A DNA stretch of 64,000 nucleotides from Phycisphaerales bacterium (GTDB lineage: Bacteria > Planctomycetota > Phycisphaerae > UBA1845), in assembly GCA_020852275.1 (NCBI GenBank), contig JADZBE010000032.1, positions 1 through 64,000 on the forward strand, given 5' to 3'. The translations under genes and the position numbers were made by a program. Positions 1-8,056 of the stretch are shown one piece after another (position 1 is the stretch's first letter; every line of letters starts with the position of its first letter). The notes below the pieces were generated by a model that worked only from the letters and a program-made list of their open reading frames with translations, ran no database searches and had not been told where the DNA came from.

Positions 1-522
1 GATCGGATGGCTTCAGAACCTCAGGCGGCTCTGCATCCGCTGGGAAAAATCGACTTCGTTGTTTCGCGGCTTTGTTCACCTGGGATGCGCTTTTCTATTG
101 TTAAAAGAAGTTCTGGGATAGGTTCTAATGCCACTCTTAATAAGGGCGCAAAGATATTCAAGTATACTGGCCGTTTCATGTACGTTGTCGCGGTTGTTGT
201 GGATGTTAGGGTGATCATCAATACGCCCGCAGGTGAACGCGCAGAGGTGATTGCCGCAACTGTCGTGGGGTGGGGTGGCGCTGCGGCCGGAGGCCCAGTG
301 GGCGCTTGGGCTGGAGCAAAACTGGGGGCTCTTTGCGGGTGTTGGGGAGGTCCGATTGGCGCATCGGTTGGGGCCATTGGAGGTGCGATTTGTGGCGCTA
401 AGGCAGGCCACCTCGTGGTTGAGTCACTCTGGGATACCTTCACACCTAAGCCAAGTCCACCCGGTGGTTGGGGAAATGCAGATGATTGGATCGGCTGGCC
501 GAACGGAGGAACCCGCGAGTAG
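1..522 (+). CDS. C-terminal part of a polymorphic (RHS-type) toxin, glycine-zipper module; 5' end outside window
   Basis: The reading frame is already open at base 1, so this is probably the tail of a larger protein. Roughly residues 50-140 form two hydrophobic stretches: a VVAVVVDV segment, then a long run rich in GxxxG and AxxxG patterns (GGAAAGG, GAWAGAKLGALCG, GASVGAIGGAICGAKAG). This glycine-zipper arrangement after a short 'NTPAGER' linker is what I know from the variable C-terminal tips of RHS/YD-repeat secreted toxins, where it is thought to be membrane-active. The tip ends with a Trp- and Pro-rich tail. The next gene is a small soluble protein in the position of an immunity gene, and an RHS core fragment lies at 1216-1386, which supports the RHS assignment. 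The toxin activity is inferred; no catalytic motif is visible. Confidence 0.55.
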   Translation, partial: DRMASEPQAALHPLGKIDFVVSRLCSPGMRFSIVKRSSGIGSNATLNKGAKIFKYTGRFMYVVAVVVDVRVIINTPAGERAEVIAATVVGWGGAAAGGPVGAWAGAKLGALCGCWGGPIGASVGAIGGAICGAKAGHLVVESLWDTFTPKPSPPGGWGNADDWIGWPNGGTRE

Positions 523-642
523 GCACTATTTGGTAAATGTTGTCGCTCCATCGCTTTCGGCAATTACCATACGAATCGAGGAGATGTATCGCTGAAGACC
601 AAACGCGACATCGACGAAGGCTCAATCTGCGTTCGAGGCGAT

Positions 643-1098
643 TTGATCACATACGAGTCGCATTCGTATGCCTCTTGGCAATTACCTCTCGATGAGGTAG
701 CCGTCGTTGGGGAATACACTACCTGTTATGGACCATTCCTTTCTGACTACTTTTGGGTGCTAGTCGATAAACAGCTTGGCTGGCACATTGCACCAATGGG
801 CATGCCGGGGGAGTCACAGTTGAGGCGCATTCTGCAGGATCGCTTCGGAACGCAGTGGGAGTACCGGCTTTGTGGTGTGACGGAGGCTGATAGCAATGTG
901 CTCTCACCTCCAGAATTGGCAGGCGGCCCGCTGTTCCGCTTCGTGACACAGCGGCGGCGGGGCTTGAAGAGGGTGCTATCCGCTTTCCTTGGAGACGAGT
1001 TGCGTATCGAATTATCTCCAAAGGTTCGCTATTACTTGACATCCGCACGTGGTGGAGAACGCATCGCACAATCAGAGGAACCCACAGGCAGCATCTGA
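643..1098 (+). CDS. Hypothetical protein, candidate immunity protein for the upstream toxin tip
   Basis: This encodes about 151 residues with no signal peptide and no membrane segment, which I do not recognise. It is rich in aromatic residues and ends in a basic region (RRRGLKR) followed by a short polar tail. The frame is open back to the stop codon of the previous gene at 520-522. A CTG codon at 592 lies about 8 bases after a GAGGAG, so translation may begin there, or at the TTG at 643. No ATG is available near the 5' end of the frame. Size, solubility and position directly after the toxin tip fit an immunity protein of a polymorphic toxin system. That role is inference from context only. 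Confidence 0.5.
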   Translation: MITYESHSYASWQLPLDEVAVVGEYTTCYGPFLSDYFWVLVDKQLGWHIAPMGMPGESQLRRILQDRFGTQWEYRLCGVTEADSNVLSPPELAGGPLFRFVTQRRRGLKRVLSAFLGDELRIELSPKVRYYLTSARGGERIAQSEEPTGSI

Positions 1099-1101
1099 CT
1101 T

Positions 1102-1149
1102 GGCATAGCAGTGATGATAGATATGGGTTCTGAGAGGTTCTGCTATGCC
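1102..1149. repeat. Perfect 10-bp inverted repeat with 28-nt loop
   Basis: GGCATAGCAG at 1102-1111 is repeated as its exact complement CTGCTATGCC at 1140-1149. It lies just after the candidate immunity gene and before the RHS fragment. There is no T-run, so it is not a typical intrinsic terminator. It could be a recombination scar or an RNA structure. Confidence 0.5.
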
Positions 1150-1215
1150 CGCAGGTGAACGGATTGAGATCCTTTTCGATTTACTGCGAGCTCGAACTGT
1201 ACGAACCTCTCCTGA

Positions 1216-1386
1216 ATCACCTCGCTCGCGCGGCGGTTTGTCAACGGCACGCAGTATATTGATGAGCGGGCGGTGCTGATCGAGGGCGAGGCCGGGGACA
1301 ATGGCGCGCCGGTCGACGCCGAGACGTTCTATTACCTCGCGCAGGAACTGTACACCGTGACGGGGCTGATGAACTTGATGGGGCAC
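1216..1386 (+). pseudogene. RHS/YD-repeat protein fragment
   Basis: After a stop at 1213-1215 the frame reads RRFVNGTQYIDERAVLI, then a Gly/Asp stretch, then FYYLAQELYTVTGLMN. This matches the order found near the core end of RHS proteins, where a 'YVWGxxYVDELV' segment is followed by 'YYLxDxxxSVTALVD'. Only about 55 residues remain. The fragment has no start, no RHS core hyperconserved box after it, and it runs directly into a dispersed repeat at 1383. I read it as a displaced or decayed RHS cassette from the same locus as the toxin tip at 1-522. Confidence 0.55.
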
Positions 1387-1430
1387 CGGTTTTCAACCGG
1401 TGGGTTCACAGGTTGGAAACCTGTGCCACA
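1383..1430. repeat. Two opposed copies of the 'GGTTGGAAACCGGTGCCACA' dispersed repeat
   Basis: A copy on the minus strand (1383-1400) is followed by one on the plus strand (1410-1430). In one plus-strand frame it reads TGWKPVPH. The same family forms arrays at 39441-39567 and 51779-51886. Confidence 0.7.
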
Positions 1431-1572
1431 CTTGACGCCGCCGCAAGGCCCCTCGCCCGCGAGGATTCGTAACCCGAGTCCATCAGATACTCAGGCCCGC
1501 AGTTTCTTTCGAGATTGCTGGGGCACTCCATGAAACTCCGGATTCTCCTGGGGATTCGATGTGGGCGAAGAA

Positions 1573-1647
1573 TAGCGGCGTCCGGACTCGAACCGGAGAC
1601 CTGCGGGTTATGAATCCGCCGCTCTAAACCAGCTGAGCTACGCCGCC
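1573..1647 (-). tRNA. tRNA-Met (anticodon CAT)
   Basis: On the minus strand a full cloverleaf can be drawn. The acceptor GGCGGCG pairs with CGCCGCT, with G1-U72 as a wobble. Then come T8-A9, D-stem GCTC/GAGC, anticodon loop TTCATAA, and T-arm TCCGG-TTCGAGT-CCGGA, followed by discriminator A. CCA is not encoded. The anticodon stem closes with an A31-C39 mismatch. Anticodon CAT fits elongator Met; the lysidine-modified tRNA-Ile2 cannot be excluded. It lacks the mismatched 1-72 acceptor typical of initiators, since G1-U72 is a wobble pair. No other tRNA was seen in the window. Confidence 0.9.
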
Positions 1648-1770
1648 CGGTAGAGAAGCGCAACTTTAGTCTGGATCCTCGTCGGCGTCAATGTCCGCGC
1701 GCCCTCGAATCGGCGCGGGGGTGCGGGACGCTTCAGATCGAAAGCATCCAAGCCTGATGGGGCAGTCCTT

Positions 1771-3087
1771 TCACGGACCCGTGGGTCCCTTGCGCTGGCG
1801 CACGAGCTGGCCGAGCACTTCGACCGCGCGATCAAGTTGGGGATCGCGCCCCGCGGCGTGGCGGAGGTCGCGTTCAACGAGCACGTCCGGCTGGGTGGGC
1901 TTGCCTTCCAGCGCGAAGCGGAAGCCCGGCAGGATGAGCACCGCGTCCGCGCCGATGCGCGGCATGCCGCCCACGGCGGTCACATGCCCCGGCGTCGGCG
2001 TGCCCACCAGCACCGCTCGGCCGGCCTCGCGTGCGTCGTGCACGAGCAACTCCTTGGCACTGCGAGTGCCGTCGGCGATGAGGATCACGACGGGCTTGGT
2101 CCAGGTCTTCAAGGTGGAGCGGCCCTGCGAGCCGCCAAGGGTGGAGCGGCTCTCCGAGCCGCTTGGGGTGGAACGGCTCTCCGAGCCGTCAAGGGTGGAG
2201 CGGCTCTCCGAGCCGCCTCTGCCGTCGGGTGGTGAATTGCCTTCATCCTTCCCGAGGAGAAACTGTCGCCCATGCATCGGCGTGCCGCCCACGCCGTCGC
2301 GGAAGTCGAGGATCAGCCCATCCACCTTATCCTGAATCGCCAGCAGCTCCTGATACTCACGCCCGTCGCCCAGCATCATCCAAATGTGCGCGTATGCGAA
2401 GAACCCGCCCTGGTGCGGGATGAACGCCACGCTGCGATCCATGGCGCGATCCACCGCGTCGGCCAGCGATTCCCGCACGGGCGCGACCGTGATGGTATGC
2501 TCGCTTCCGGGTGCGCGTCGGACGACAAGCGGAACTTGACGCCCGGACAGGCCTGCGAACGCCTTGACCGGCGAGTACGCCTGCCCGTTGACGCTGACCA
2601 GTTCGTCGCCCACGCGCAGGTCAAGCTTCTCGGCGGACGAGCCTTCGAGGATGCCGCGGACGTACCAGCGCCCGTCGATCTGCTGCGGGAACAGGCCGAC
2701 GTGCTCGACGTGCGTGTCCGGCGTGCGATAGAAGGCGCTGAGGAGATGCCAGTAGCCAAACTCCTCGTCGGTTTCATACTCGAAGTGCGATTGCCCCGTG
2801 GCGTGAAAAAGCTCATTGAGGCGGCGCGCGAACTCCGCGTGCGTGGCGGACTGCTCGATGCCCGGGCGGTGCTGCTCGACCCATGCGTTCCACGCATCGA
2901 TGCCGATCAGTGCGGGCGCGGGACTGGCCTGCACGGCGCTGAGCACCGCGGCGAACCGGGCGGTCGCGCCTTCCTGCTCGAAGCGCAGGGGCTTGGCGTC
3001 CTCGGCTCGGGCGGCCAGGACGAGCAGCAACACCGACAGCAGCCAAAGCGCCCGCCATCGTCCGTACCCGCCTCGTTGTGGGTTCAT
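1771..3087 (-). CDS. S41-like (C-terminal processing peptidase fold) PDZ protein, secreted
   Basis: The protein has 438 residues. A hydrophobic N-terminus (residues 10-28, ending AARAED) is a signal peptide. Residues about 140-190 form a PDZ domain (LDLRVGDELVSVNGQ). Residues 250-370 carry the S41 core: VDGLILDFRDGVGG, then the nucleophile segment DGTRSAKE with Ser343, then GRAVLVGTPTPG. In classical CtpA/Tsp enzymes the general base is a Lys 25 residues after the Ser; here that place is His368, so activity is uncertain. Residues 291-326 are four 9-residue repeats of the type GSESRSTLD, produced by an in-frame array of a dispersed DNA repeat. The start has a good GGAAGGA site. It probably acts in the periplasm; the substrate is unknown. 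Confidence 0.75.
   Translation of the reverse strand: MNPQRGGYGRWRALWLLSVLLLVLAARAEDAKPLRFEQEGATARFAAVLSAVQASPAPALIGIDAWNAWVEQHRPGIEQSATHAEFARRLNELFHATGQSHFEYETDEEFGYWHLLSAFYRTPDTHVEHVGLFPQQIDGRWYVRGILEGSSAEKLDLRVGDELVSVNGQAYSPVKAFAGLSGRQVPLVVRRAPGSEHTITVAPVRESLADAVDRAMDRSVAFIPHQGGFFAYAHIWMMLGDGREYQELLAIQDKVDGLILDFRDGVGGTPMHGRQFLLGKDEGNSPPDGRGGSESRSTLDGSESRSTPSGSESRSTLGGSQGRSTLKTWTKPVVILIADGTRSAKELLVHDAREAGRAVLVGTPTPGHVTAVGGMPRIGADAVLILPGFRFALEGKPTQPDVLVERDLRHAAGRDPQLDRAVEVLGQLVRQRKGPTGP
2111..2217. repeat. Four 27-bp units of a palindromic dispersed repeat inside a coding sequence
   Basis: The unit contains GGTGGAGCGGCTCTCCGAG and its own inverted half (CGGCTC/GAGCCG). Four copies differ by a few substitutions each. 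Because 27 bp equals nine codons, the host gene stays in frame and gains four GSESRST-type repeats just before the catalytic Ser segment. Confidence 0.85.
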
Positions 3088-3576
3088 CGCCGGCTATCCT
3101 TCCGCGACGGTCTGCGTCGCACGAAATGGCATCATAACCGCGCCTCCGTCACGGGAATCGGCGGAACTTGTCGAATCATGCAAGCCGACCGCGCGAACCT
3201 CCGTCCGCTCCAGGGAGGCTGACGAGCCGTCGTCGCCCCGCCTGTCAGTCCGGGCCTTTCAATCAGCCCATTTCCCGGTTTCGGCGATCGACGCTTCCCT
3301 TTGTTCTCGACCGGCAAGCAAGCTACGTTCACGCAGCGACCGAGAATGGAAGGGCCCTGCGGGCAGGCTCAGGATGGCAGCCTCCCCTCGTCACCTGCTT
3401 GCGCACTTGGCAACCTACTCACGTTGAGTACCGCGAGAGCATGCCACCGGGAGAGAATTGAAGGGTCCGGCTGCGCCGGCGGATGGTTGCGCCTCGGCGA
3501 CGTTTCCGCGTTATGATGTCCAGGCATCGGCTCCCTTCGGAGGGCGCCCGGCGCGGCCGGCATGGAGGAACGCGGC
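3088..3576. other. Divergent intergenic region, 489 bp, no gene seen
   Basis: It separates the divergent genes at 1771-3087 and 3577-4275 and should hold promoters for both, but no clear -35/-10 pair stands out. A dispersed repeat of the GCATGCCACC type lies at about 3423-3450, followed by a GC-rich imperfect palindrome. Confidence 0.5.
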
Positions 3577-4275
3577 GTGAAATGGACGAGCTTTTCCATC
3601 AAGGCGGGGCTGGTTCTGGTCCTCGGCGTGGCGGCGTGGATGGAGCTGGGCAGCCTGCAAGTCGCGCGGCTCACCGCGCAGGTCAACGCGCTGGAAGAAG
3701 AGAAGGAGCGGTTGCGCGCGTTCGCCGAGCGCCTGCAAAGCAGCCGCCGGGCCGCGCAGCTCGACGTCGTGCGCCAGTATCAGGACGCGCAGGGACGCAC
3801 GCGCAGCGTACTCGTCTGGCAGGAGATCGGCAAGGACGGGCTGCTGGGCCGGCCGCTGGCAGTCGAGACGATCGGCAGCCAGGTGTACGTTGAAGGCCGC
3901 GTTCTGAAGTTCGAGCCGAAGCTGCTCGAACAGCCGCACGCCGATGAAGGCGCGAGCCTGGTGATGTTCCGGCGCCTCTTCGGCGACAAGCAGACGCCGG
4001 ACTCGGCCATCGAGCTGGACCGCGCGACGGGTCCGCCGATCGCCCCGGAGGATCCCATGTCCTCGCGGCAGCAGCTCTGGGATCGCTTCTGGGAGCTGGC
4101 GGAAAACCCGGAGCTGGCCAAGCAGTTCTCAGTCCGCGTCGCACAGTGCGAAGCGCCGTCCGTCCGCGTGCGGCCGGGGCAGGTGTGGGAGGTCTCCTTG
4201 GACACGGCGGGCGGGCTGAACCTGCGGAAGGTCGCCGAACGCCCCGACGAAAAAGTCTCCGACGCCGATCGCTGA
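3577..4275 (+). CDS. Membrane-anchored coiled-coil protein, function unknown
   Basis: A GTG at 3577 is preceded by GGAGGA seven bases upstream, which makes it a better start than the ATG at 3562. The protein of about 232 residues opens with one hydrophobic helix (SIKAGLVLVLGVAAW). A heptad-like coiled coil follows (QVARLTAQVNALEEEKERLR and on, about residues 30-55). The rest is a soluble domain of mixed character with 'SVLVWQEIGKDG' and 'VRPGQVWEVSLD'. The topology (short N-terminal anchor, coiled coil, external domain) resembles planctomycete envelope proteins, but I recognise no family. It is convergent with the redoxin gene, with a strong hairpin between them. Confidence 0.7.
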   Translation: MKWTSFSIKAGLVLVLGVAAWMELGSLQVARLTAQVNALEEEKERLRAFAERLQSSRRAAQLDVVRQYQDAQGRTRSVLVWQEIGKDGLLGRPLAVETIGSQVYVEGRVLKFEPKLLEQPHADEGASLVMFRRLFGDKQTPDSAIELDRATGPPIAPEDPMSSRQQLWDRFWELAENPELAKQFSVRVAQCEAPSVRVRPGQVWEVSLDTAGGLNLRKVAERPDEKVSDADR

Positions 4276-4331
4276 ACGCGACGCAACGCACTTGACAGCG
4301 CGGGGAGGAACTCGATACCAGAACCTGGAGC

Positions 4332-4424
4332 TTGCCACCCCCGCGCGGGCGGGGGTCCGGGACACAGGGGAAGACGCTGGATTCCCACCTGCGCGGGAAT
4401 GACGAGCGCCGCCTTTTGCCACGG
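4332..4424. repeat. Dispersed 'GTCATTCCCGC / GGGGGTCC' repeat cluster
   Basis: Self-complementary CCCCCGCGCGGGCGGGGG at 4338-4355 is followed by ATTCCCACCTGCGCGGGAAT and a GACGAGCGCCGCCTTTTGCC tail. The same blocks, with the same tail, recur at 32507-32630 and in part at 5383-5415, 36888-36985 and 60583-60812. Confidence 0.75.
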
Positions 4425-4436
4425 ACGGTTAAGCAC

Positions 4437-4474
4437 AAGCCGGGCCGCGCGCCCCGTGCGCTGCGGCCCGGCTT
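4437..4474. terminator. Strong hairpin between convergent genes
   Basis: AAGCCGGGCCGC at 4437-4448 pairs perfectly with GCGGCCCGGCTT at 4463-4474. It lies between the ends of two convergent genes. Neither side has a clear T-run, so termination strength is uncertain. Confidence 0.5.
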
Positions 4475-4524
4475 GATCATCCCTCCGCCTGAGGCGCGAC
4501 GCGGCTCGTCGCGCGGCTTGCGGC

Positions 4525-5169
4525 TTACTGCTTGTACTTGACGCTGCAGCCGTAGGCGTCCGTGGTCTTGACGGCCACGGTCTGCCCCGAAATCAGCGAC
4601 GTCAGCGCTTCAGCGACGTAGTTCTTCGCGTTGGTCTTGCCCTGCTCCATCTTCTTGTTGTCATCGATCGCGCCGGCGTAGGCGAGGTTGCCGTCCTTGT
4701 CGACGATGAACATGTGCGGCGTGTTCTTCGCGCCATACGCGTGCCCCGTCGCGCCGGTCGGATCCAGCAGGATCGGGTACGGCAGGTTCTTCAACTTCGC
4801 CCACGCCTTGATGCTCTCGACCTTGTCCTGGCAGAAGTGGCTGGAGTCGATGGCCAGCCAGACCACGTCCTTGCCCTTCACGCCTTCGAGCGTCTTGAGC
4901 ATGGTGTCGTTGTCGCCATGATGAAACTTGACGACCGGGCACTCGTGGTTGGTCCATTCGAGGACCACGATCTTGCCCTTGAAGCTGGAGAGCTTGACCT
5001 CCTTGCCCTCCGTGTCCTTGAGCGCGAAGTCGGGCGCCGGCTTGCCGATCTCCGCGGCCGGTTTTCCGGCCGTCGCCCCGCCCTTTTCCTGAGCGCCGAC
5101 GTTCAGCGCCAACCCGAGCATCCCCAGCGCGCCCAAAACCAGCCCGGACGCCATCCGATTGCGAAGCAT
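4525..5169 (-). CDS. Secreted redoxin / thioredoxin-like protein
   Basis: The protein has 214 residues, with a signal peptide (residues 1-26, ending NVGAQ). An AhpC/TSA-redoxin fold follows: GKPAPDFALKDTEGKEVKLS, then KGKIVVLEWTNHECPVV. Cys77 stands at the start of what would be a CxxC; the partner place is Val, so this is a one-Cys active site. The cis-Pro segment NTPHMFIVDKDG is present. A second conserved Cys208 in the C-terminal GCSVKY could act as resolving residue, and a third Cys lies near residue 113 (SSHFCQDK). The family is common in planctomycetes and is thought to reduce peroxides or protein thiols outside the cytoplasm. The exact role here is not visible. Confidence 0.85.
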   Translation of the reverse strand: MLRNRMASGLVLGALGMLGLALNVGAQEKGGATAGKPAAEIGKPAPDFALKDTEGKEVKLSSFKGKIVVLEWTNHECPVVKFHHGDNDTMLKTLEGVKGKDVVWLAIDSSHFCQDKVESIKAWAKLKNLPYPILLDPTGATGHAYGAKNTPHMFIVDKDGNLAYAGAIDDNKKMEQGKTNAKNYVAEALTSLISGQTVAVKTTDAYGCSVKYKQ

Positions 5170-5496
5170 TCGTTATGTCTCCCTGCATGTGAAAAAGAAT
5201 GCCGGCGCCGCGCGGCCCGTACCGCGTTCGCCGACGTTGAGCGAACTCATGCGTACCTTCGATAACCTACGGGTCGGGCGGCTCATGCCGCAAGTCCGCG
5301 GGCCGACAAAATTCGACAATCGCATGCGGGGCATTTCCCGCTGCCGGCGGGGGTCTTGGATGCACGCGCCAACCTATGGATTCCGCCTGCGCGGGAATGA
5401 CGGGAGTCGCCTCTTGTCCAGAGGCATGGGTCCAACGCCGGCGACTTCAGCGCGGAAGCGGCAGACGTATGATGAGCACTGATGGAGGCCTGTGCG
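5170..5496. other. Intergenic region between divergent genes with one dispersed repeat
   Basis: It holds a copy of the GGGAATGAC-type repeat at about 5383-5415 and otherwise no gene or clear promoter. Confidence 0.4.
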
Positions 5497-6471
5497 ATGT
5501 CGAGCAACCAACCGCGAATTCCGTTGTCCGACCGACCGCGAATCCTCGTGCTCGACCGGCTTGAGCCTTCCGCGCTGCAGCGACTCGAGGCTGCCGGGGA
5601 CGTCACCGTTGTGCCAGAGCCAGATTCAGTAGACGTGGCCGCCATGATCGCATCATACGATGCCGTCGTCATCCGGACGTCCGCCTGTTTGACCTCCGCG
5701 GTTCTCGACAAGGCAGCGAAGCTCAGGGCCATCGGTCGCGCGGGAGTGGGGCTGGACAACATCGATTTGGAGGCGGCTCGGTGCCGGGGGATCACGGTGG
5801 TGCACACGCCGGAGAGCGGGACGGAGGCCGTGGCGGACCTGACGATCGGGATGCTCCTGTGCTGCCTGCGACGCATCCACGAGGTTCATGCGGAGGTGTT
5901 GGCCGGTCGGCATCAGCAGGCGCGGAGCCTGCCGCCGGCGCGCCAGATGAGCGAGATGACGATTGGCATCGTCGGCATGGGTCGGATCGGGCGGGCCGTC
6001 GGGCGTCGCTGTCGCTGGGGTTTTGGGATGCGCGTGGTGTACGCCGACATCATGGATGTGGGGCGGATCGATTTCGTGGCGGAGCCCATGGGGTTCGAGG
6101 CGCTGCTGCGCGTGGCCGACGTCGTGAGCTTGCATGTGCCGCTGACGGAGCTGACGCGAGGGATGGTTTGTAAGCGGACGATTGATTTAATGAAGCCGGA
6201 TTCGATACTCATCAACACGGCGCGAGGGGCGGTCGTGGATTGCGCCGACTTGGCTGCGGCTCTGGCGGCAGGGCGGCTTGCTGCTGCTGCGATCGACGTT
6301 CTCGATGTCGAGCCGCCGCCGCCGGACCACCCGCTCTTGCAGGCACCGCGTGTATTGTTGACTCCGCACATCGGTGCGCGGACCTTGACGGCCCAAGCCC
6401 GGATGTCGGACGTGGTGGATGATGTGCTGGCCGTGTTGGCGGGGCGGACGCCGAGGTTCCCGGCCTGGTAG
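5497..6471 (+). CDS. D-isomer-specific 2-hydroxyacid dehydrogenase (phosphoglycerate dehydrogenase-like)
   Basis: The protein has about 324 residues. The ATG at 5497 is chosen over the one at 5482 because GGAGG lies at 5484-5488, eight bases upstream. Residues 15-95 and the C-terminal end form the substrate domain (RAGVGLDNIDLEAA). The NAD-binding Rossmann core has GIVGMGRIGRAVG. The catalytic triad is complete: Arg243 in INTARGAVVD, Glu272 in DVLDVEPPP and His291 in LLTPHIGA. There is no ACT or ASB domain, so this is a short-form enzyme. It could be SerA or a glyoxylate/hydroxypyruvate-type reductase; sequence alone does not decide. It is single, with no operon partner. Confidence 0.88.
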   Translation: MSSNQPRIPLSDRPRILVLDRLEPSALQRLEAAGDVTVVPEPDSVDVAAMIASYDAVVIRTSACLTSAVLDKAAKLRAIGRAGVGLDNIDLEAARCRGITVVHTPESGTEAVADLTIGMLLCCLRRIHEVHAEVLAGRHQQARSLPPARQMSEMTIGIVGMGRIGRAVGRRCRWGFGMRVVYADIMDVGRIDFVAEPMGFEALLRVADVVSLHVPLTELTRGMVCKRTIDLMKPDSILINTARGAVVDCADLAAALAAGRLAAAAIDVLDVEPPPPDHPLLQAPRVLLTPHIGARTLTAQARMSDVVDDVLAVLAGRTPRFPAW

Positions 6472-6922
6472 CAGGCGCGTGACATTTCGCGGGAGGCGTG
6501 GTTCTGCGCGACATGGCGGCACGTGTCCGCAGGAACGGATTCGAGCGCCTCCACGACGCTGGTGTGTTGCGCACTCACCACGGCCTGGCGAACAGGCCGG
6601 AGCGTGCCGCGCGCCTTTGGGGAGGGCGAACGGGGGTCGGTGGTTCATTTACCACGGCCTGGCGAGGACGTCAGAGCGTGCCACCCGCGCGCATTTCTCA
6701 GAAGGCGGTTGGCCCGCGATGATCCCCTGGGCCGCTCCTCGAGCAAGGTGGGAAATCCTTGCATTTCGTGGAGAGAATGGATAAAGAACGCCGATGCTGT
6801 CTCCGGGGCGCATCGCTCGACCTGGCGCGGATGGGGCGATGTGGGCGCCGGAGACGCCGTTCGGTGGACACGGTCGTCCGTCGAACCCGACCTGACTTTC
6901 TTCGGCATCATTCAGAGAGCCT
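6472..6922. repeat. Intergenic region with two copies of the 'CCACGGCCTGGCGA...GTGCC' repeat
   Basis: Copies lie at about 6576-6615 and 6652-6690; each begins ACCACGGCCTGGCGA and ends with a GCGTGCC motif. Related copies occur at 18827-18861, 28345-28380 and 41893-41990. No gene is evident in these 450 bases. Confidence 0.65.
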
Positions 6923-8056
6923 ATGCTGGAGCTTGCAACGCTGCTCGCCCAGGCCGGGGCGTTCTCGAATGCCTGGCTGTGGAGCGCGGGGCTGACTTTC
7001 GTCGGCATCCTCGTTCTGCTGGTTTACCCTGCCGTCGTGCTGCGCAAGTACGTGCGCATCATGATCAACATCATTGACGAGCAGGCGCCCGACTGCGAAC
7101 CCGACCCGCGCAACGGCAACGGGCTGCACGGCGAGGACGTGGAGTTCCGCGCGGCGGACGGCCATCTGCTGCGCGGCGAGATGCTCCGCGGCAACCCGGA
7201 TCGCCCGCAGCGGGGCGTGGTCATCTTCGCGCATGAGTTCGACAGCGACCGCCGAAGCTGCCTGCGCTACGGGCGCTTCCTGCTGGCGTACGGCTACGAC
7301 CTCTTCACCTTCGACTTCCGCGGACACGGGCAATCGGCGCACGAAACCGGTTACAAGCCGCGGCAGTTCCCCAGCGACCGCGAGCGCAGCGACATGCTCG
7401 GCGCGATCGCCTTCGTGGGAGAGTGGCTCGAGCAGCAGGGCCGACCGCGCGAAGTCGGGCTGTTCGGCGTGTCGCGCGGGGCCGGGGCGGCCATCCTCGC
7501 GTCCGCGCACACGGACCACGTCAAGGCGATCATTCTGGACAGCGCGTTTTCCAGCGACACGACGCTGGAGTACTTCATGAAGCGGTTCGCCACGATCTTC
7601 GCCAAGATCCGCGTGGTGGCGGAGAATCACCCGCCGATGTTCTGGCGGTTCCTTCGCTGGTTGCTCTTTCGGGAGTGCAGGCGGAGGTACGGCGGCTCGT
7701 TCCCTTCGGTCCGCCGGGCGATGCGCAAGCTGGGGCGGCGACCGGTGCTTCTGATCCATGGCGGCAAGGACAGCTACATCCCCACGGCCCAGTCGCAGCT
7801 TCTCTATGACAGCGCCTATGGCCCCAAGCAGCTCTGGATCGTACCCAACGCCAAACACAACCTCAGCGCGTTGGCGGAACCGGAGGCCTATCAGCGCCGC
7901 GTGATCGACTTCCTCGACGAGCATCTTTATGGAGTCTCTCCGGTCCCCGCACCGGCGAACCGATCCCGCTGCATAGAGCCACCCTCGCAAGCGCCGGTTC
8001 GCGCGCCGATGATCGGGGCGGCCGCCGTCGTCGCACCGGTGCGCCGGGATGCCTGA
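6923..8056 (+). CDS. Membrane-anchored alpha/beta hydrolase
   Basis: The protein has 377 residues. The first 40 hold a transmembrane helix (WLWSAGLTFVGILVLLVYPAVVL). The hydrolase domain follows: strand and oxyanion region VVIFAHEFDSD, then FDFRGHGQS, nucleophile elbow FGVSRGAG with Ser184, acid Asp283 in IHGGKDSYIP, and His312 in VPNAKHN. The triad is complete. The last 50 residues are a Pro/Arg-rich tail of low complexity. The family includes BAAT/acyl-CoA thioester hydrolase-like and FrsA-like enzymes. The substrate cannot be deduced. It stands alone between two gaps. Confidence 0.85.
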   Translation: MLELATLLAQAGAFSNAWLWSAGLTFVGILVLLVYPAVVLRKYVRIMINIIDEQAPDCEPDPRNGNGLHGEDVEFRAADGHLLRGEMLRGNPDRPQRGVVIFAHEFDSDRRSCLRYGRFLLAYGYDLFTFDFRGHGQSAHETGYKPRQFPSDRERSDMLGAIAFVGEWLEQQGRPREVGLFGVSRGAGAAILASAHTDHVKAIILDSAFSSDTTLEYFMKRFATIFAKIRVVAENHPPMFWRFLRWLLFRECRRRYGGSFPSVRRAMRKLGRRPVLLIHGGKDSYIPTAQSQLLYDSAYGPKQLWIVPNAKHNLSALAEPEAYQRRVIDFLDEHLYGVSPVPAPANRSRCIEPPSQAPVRAPMIGAAAVVAPVRRDA

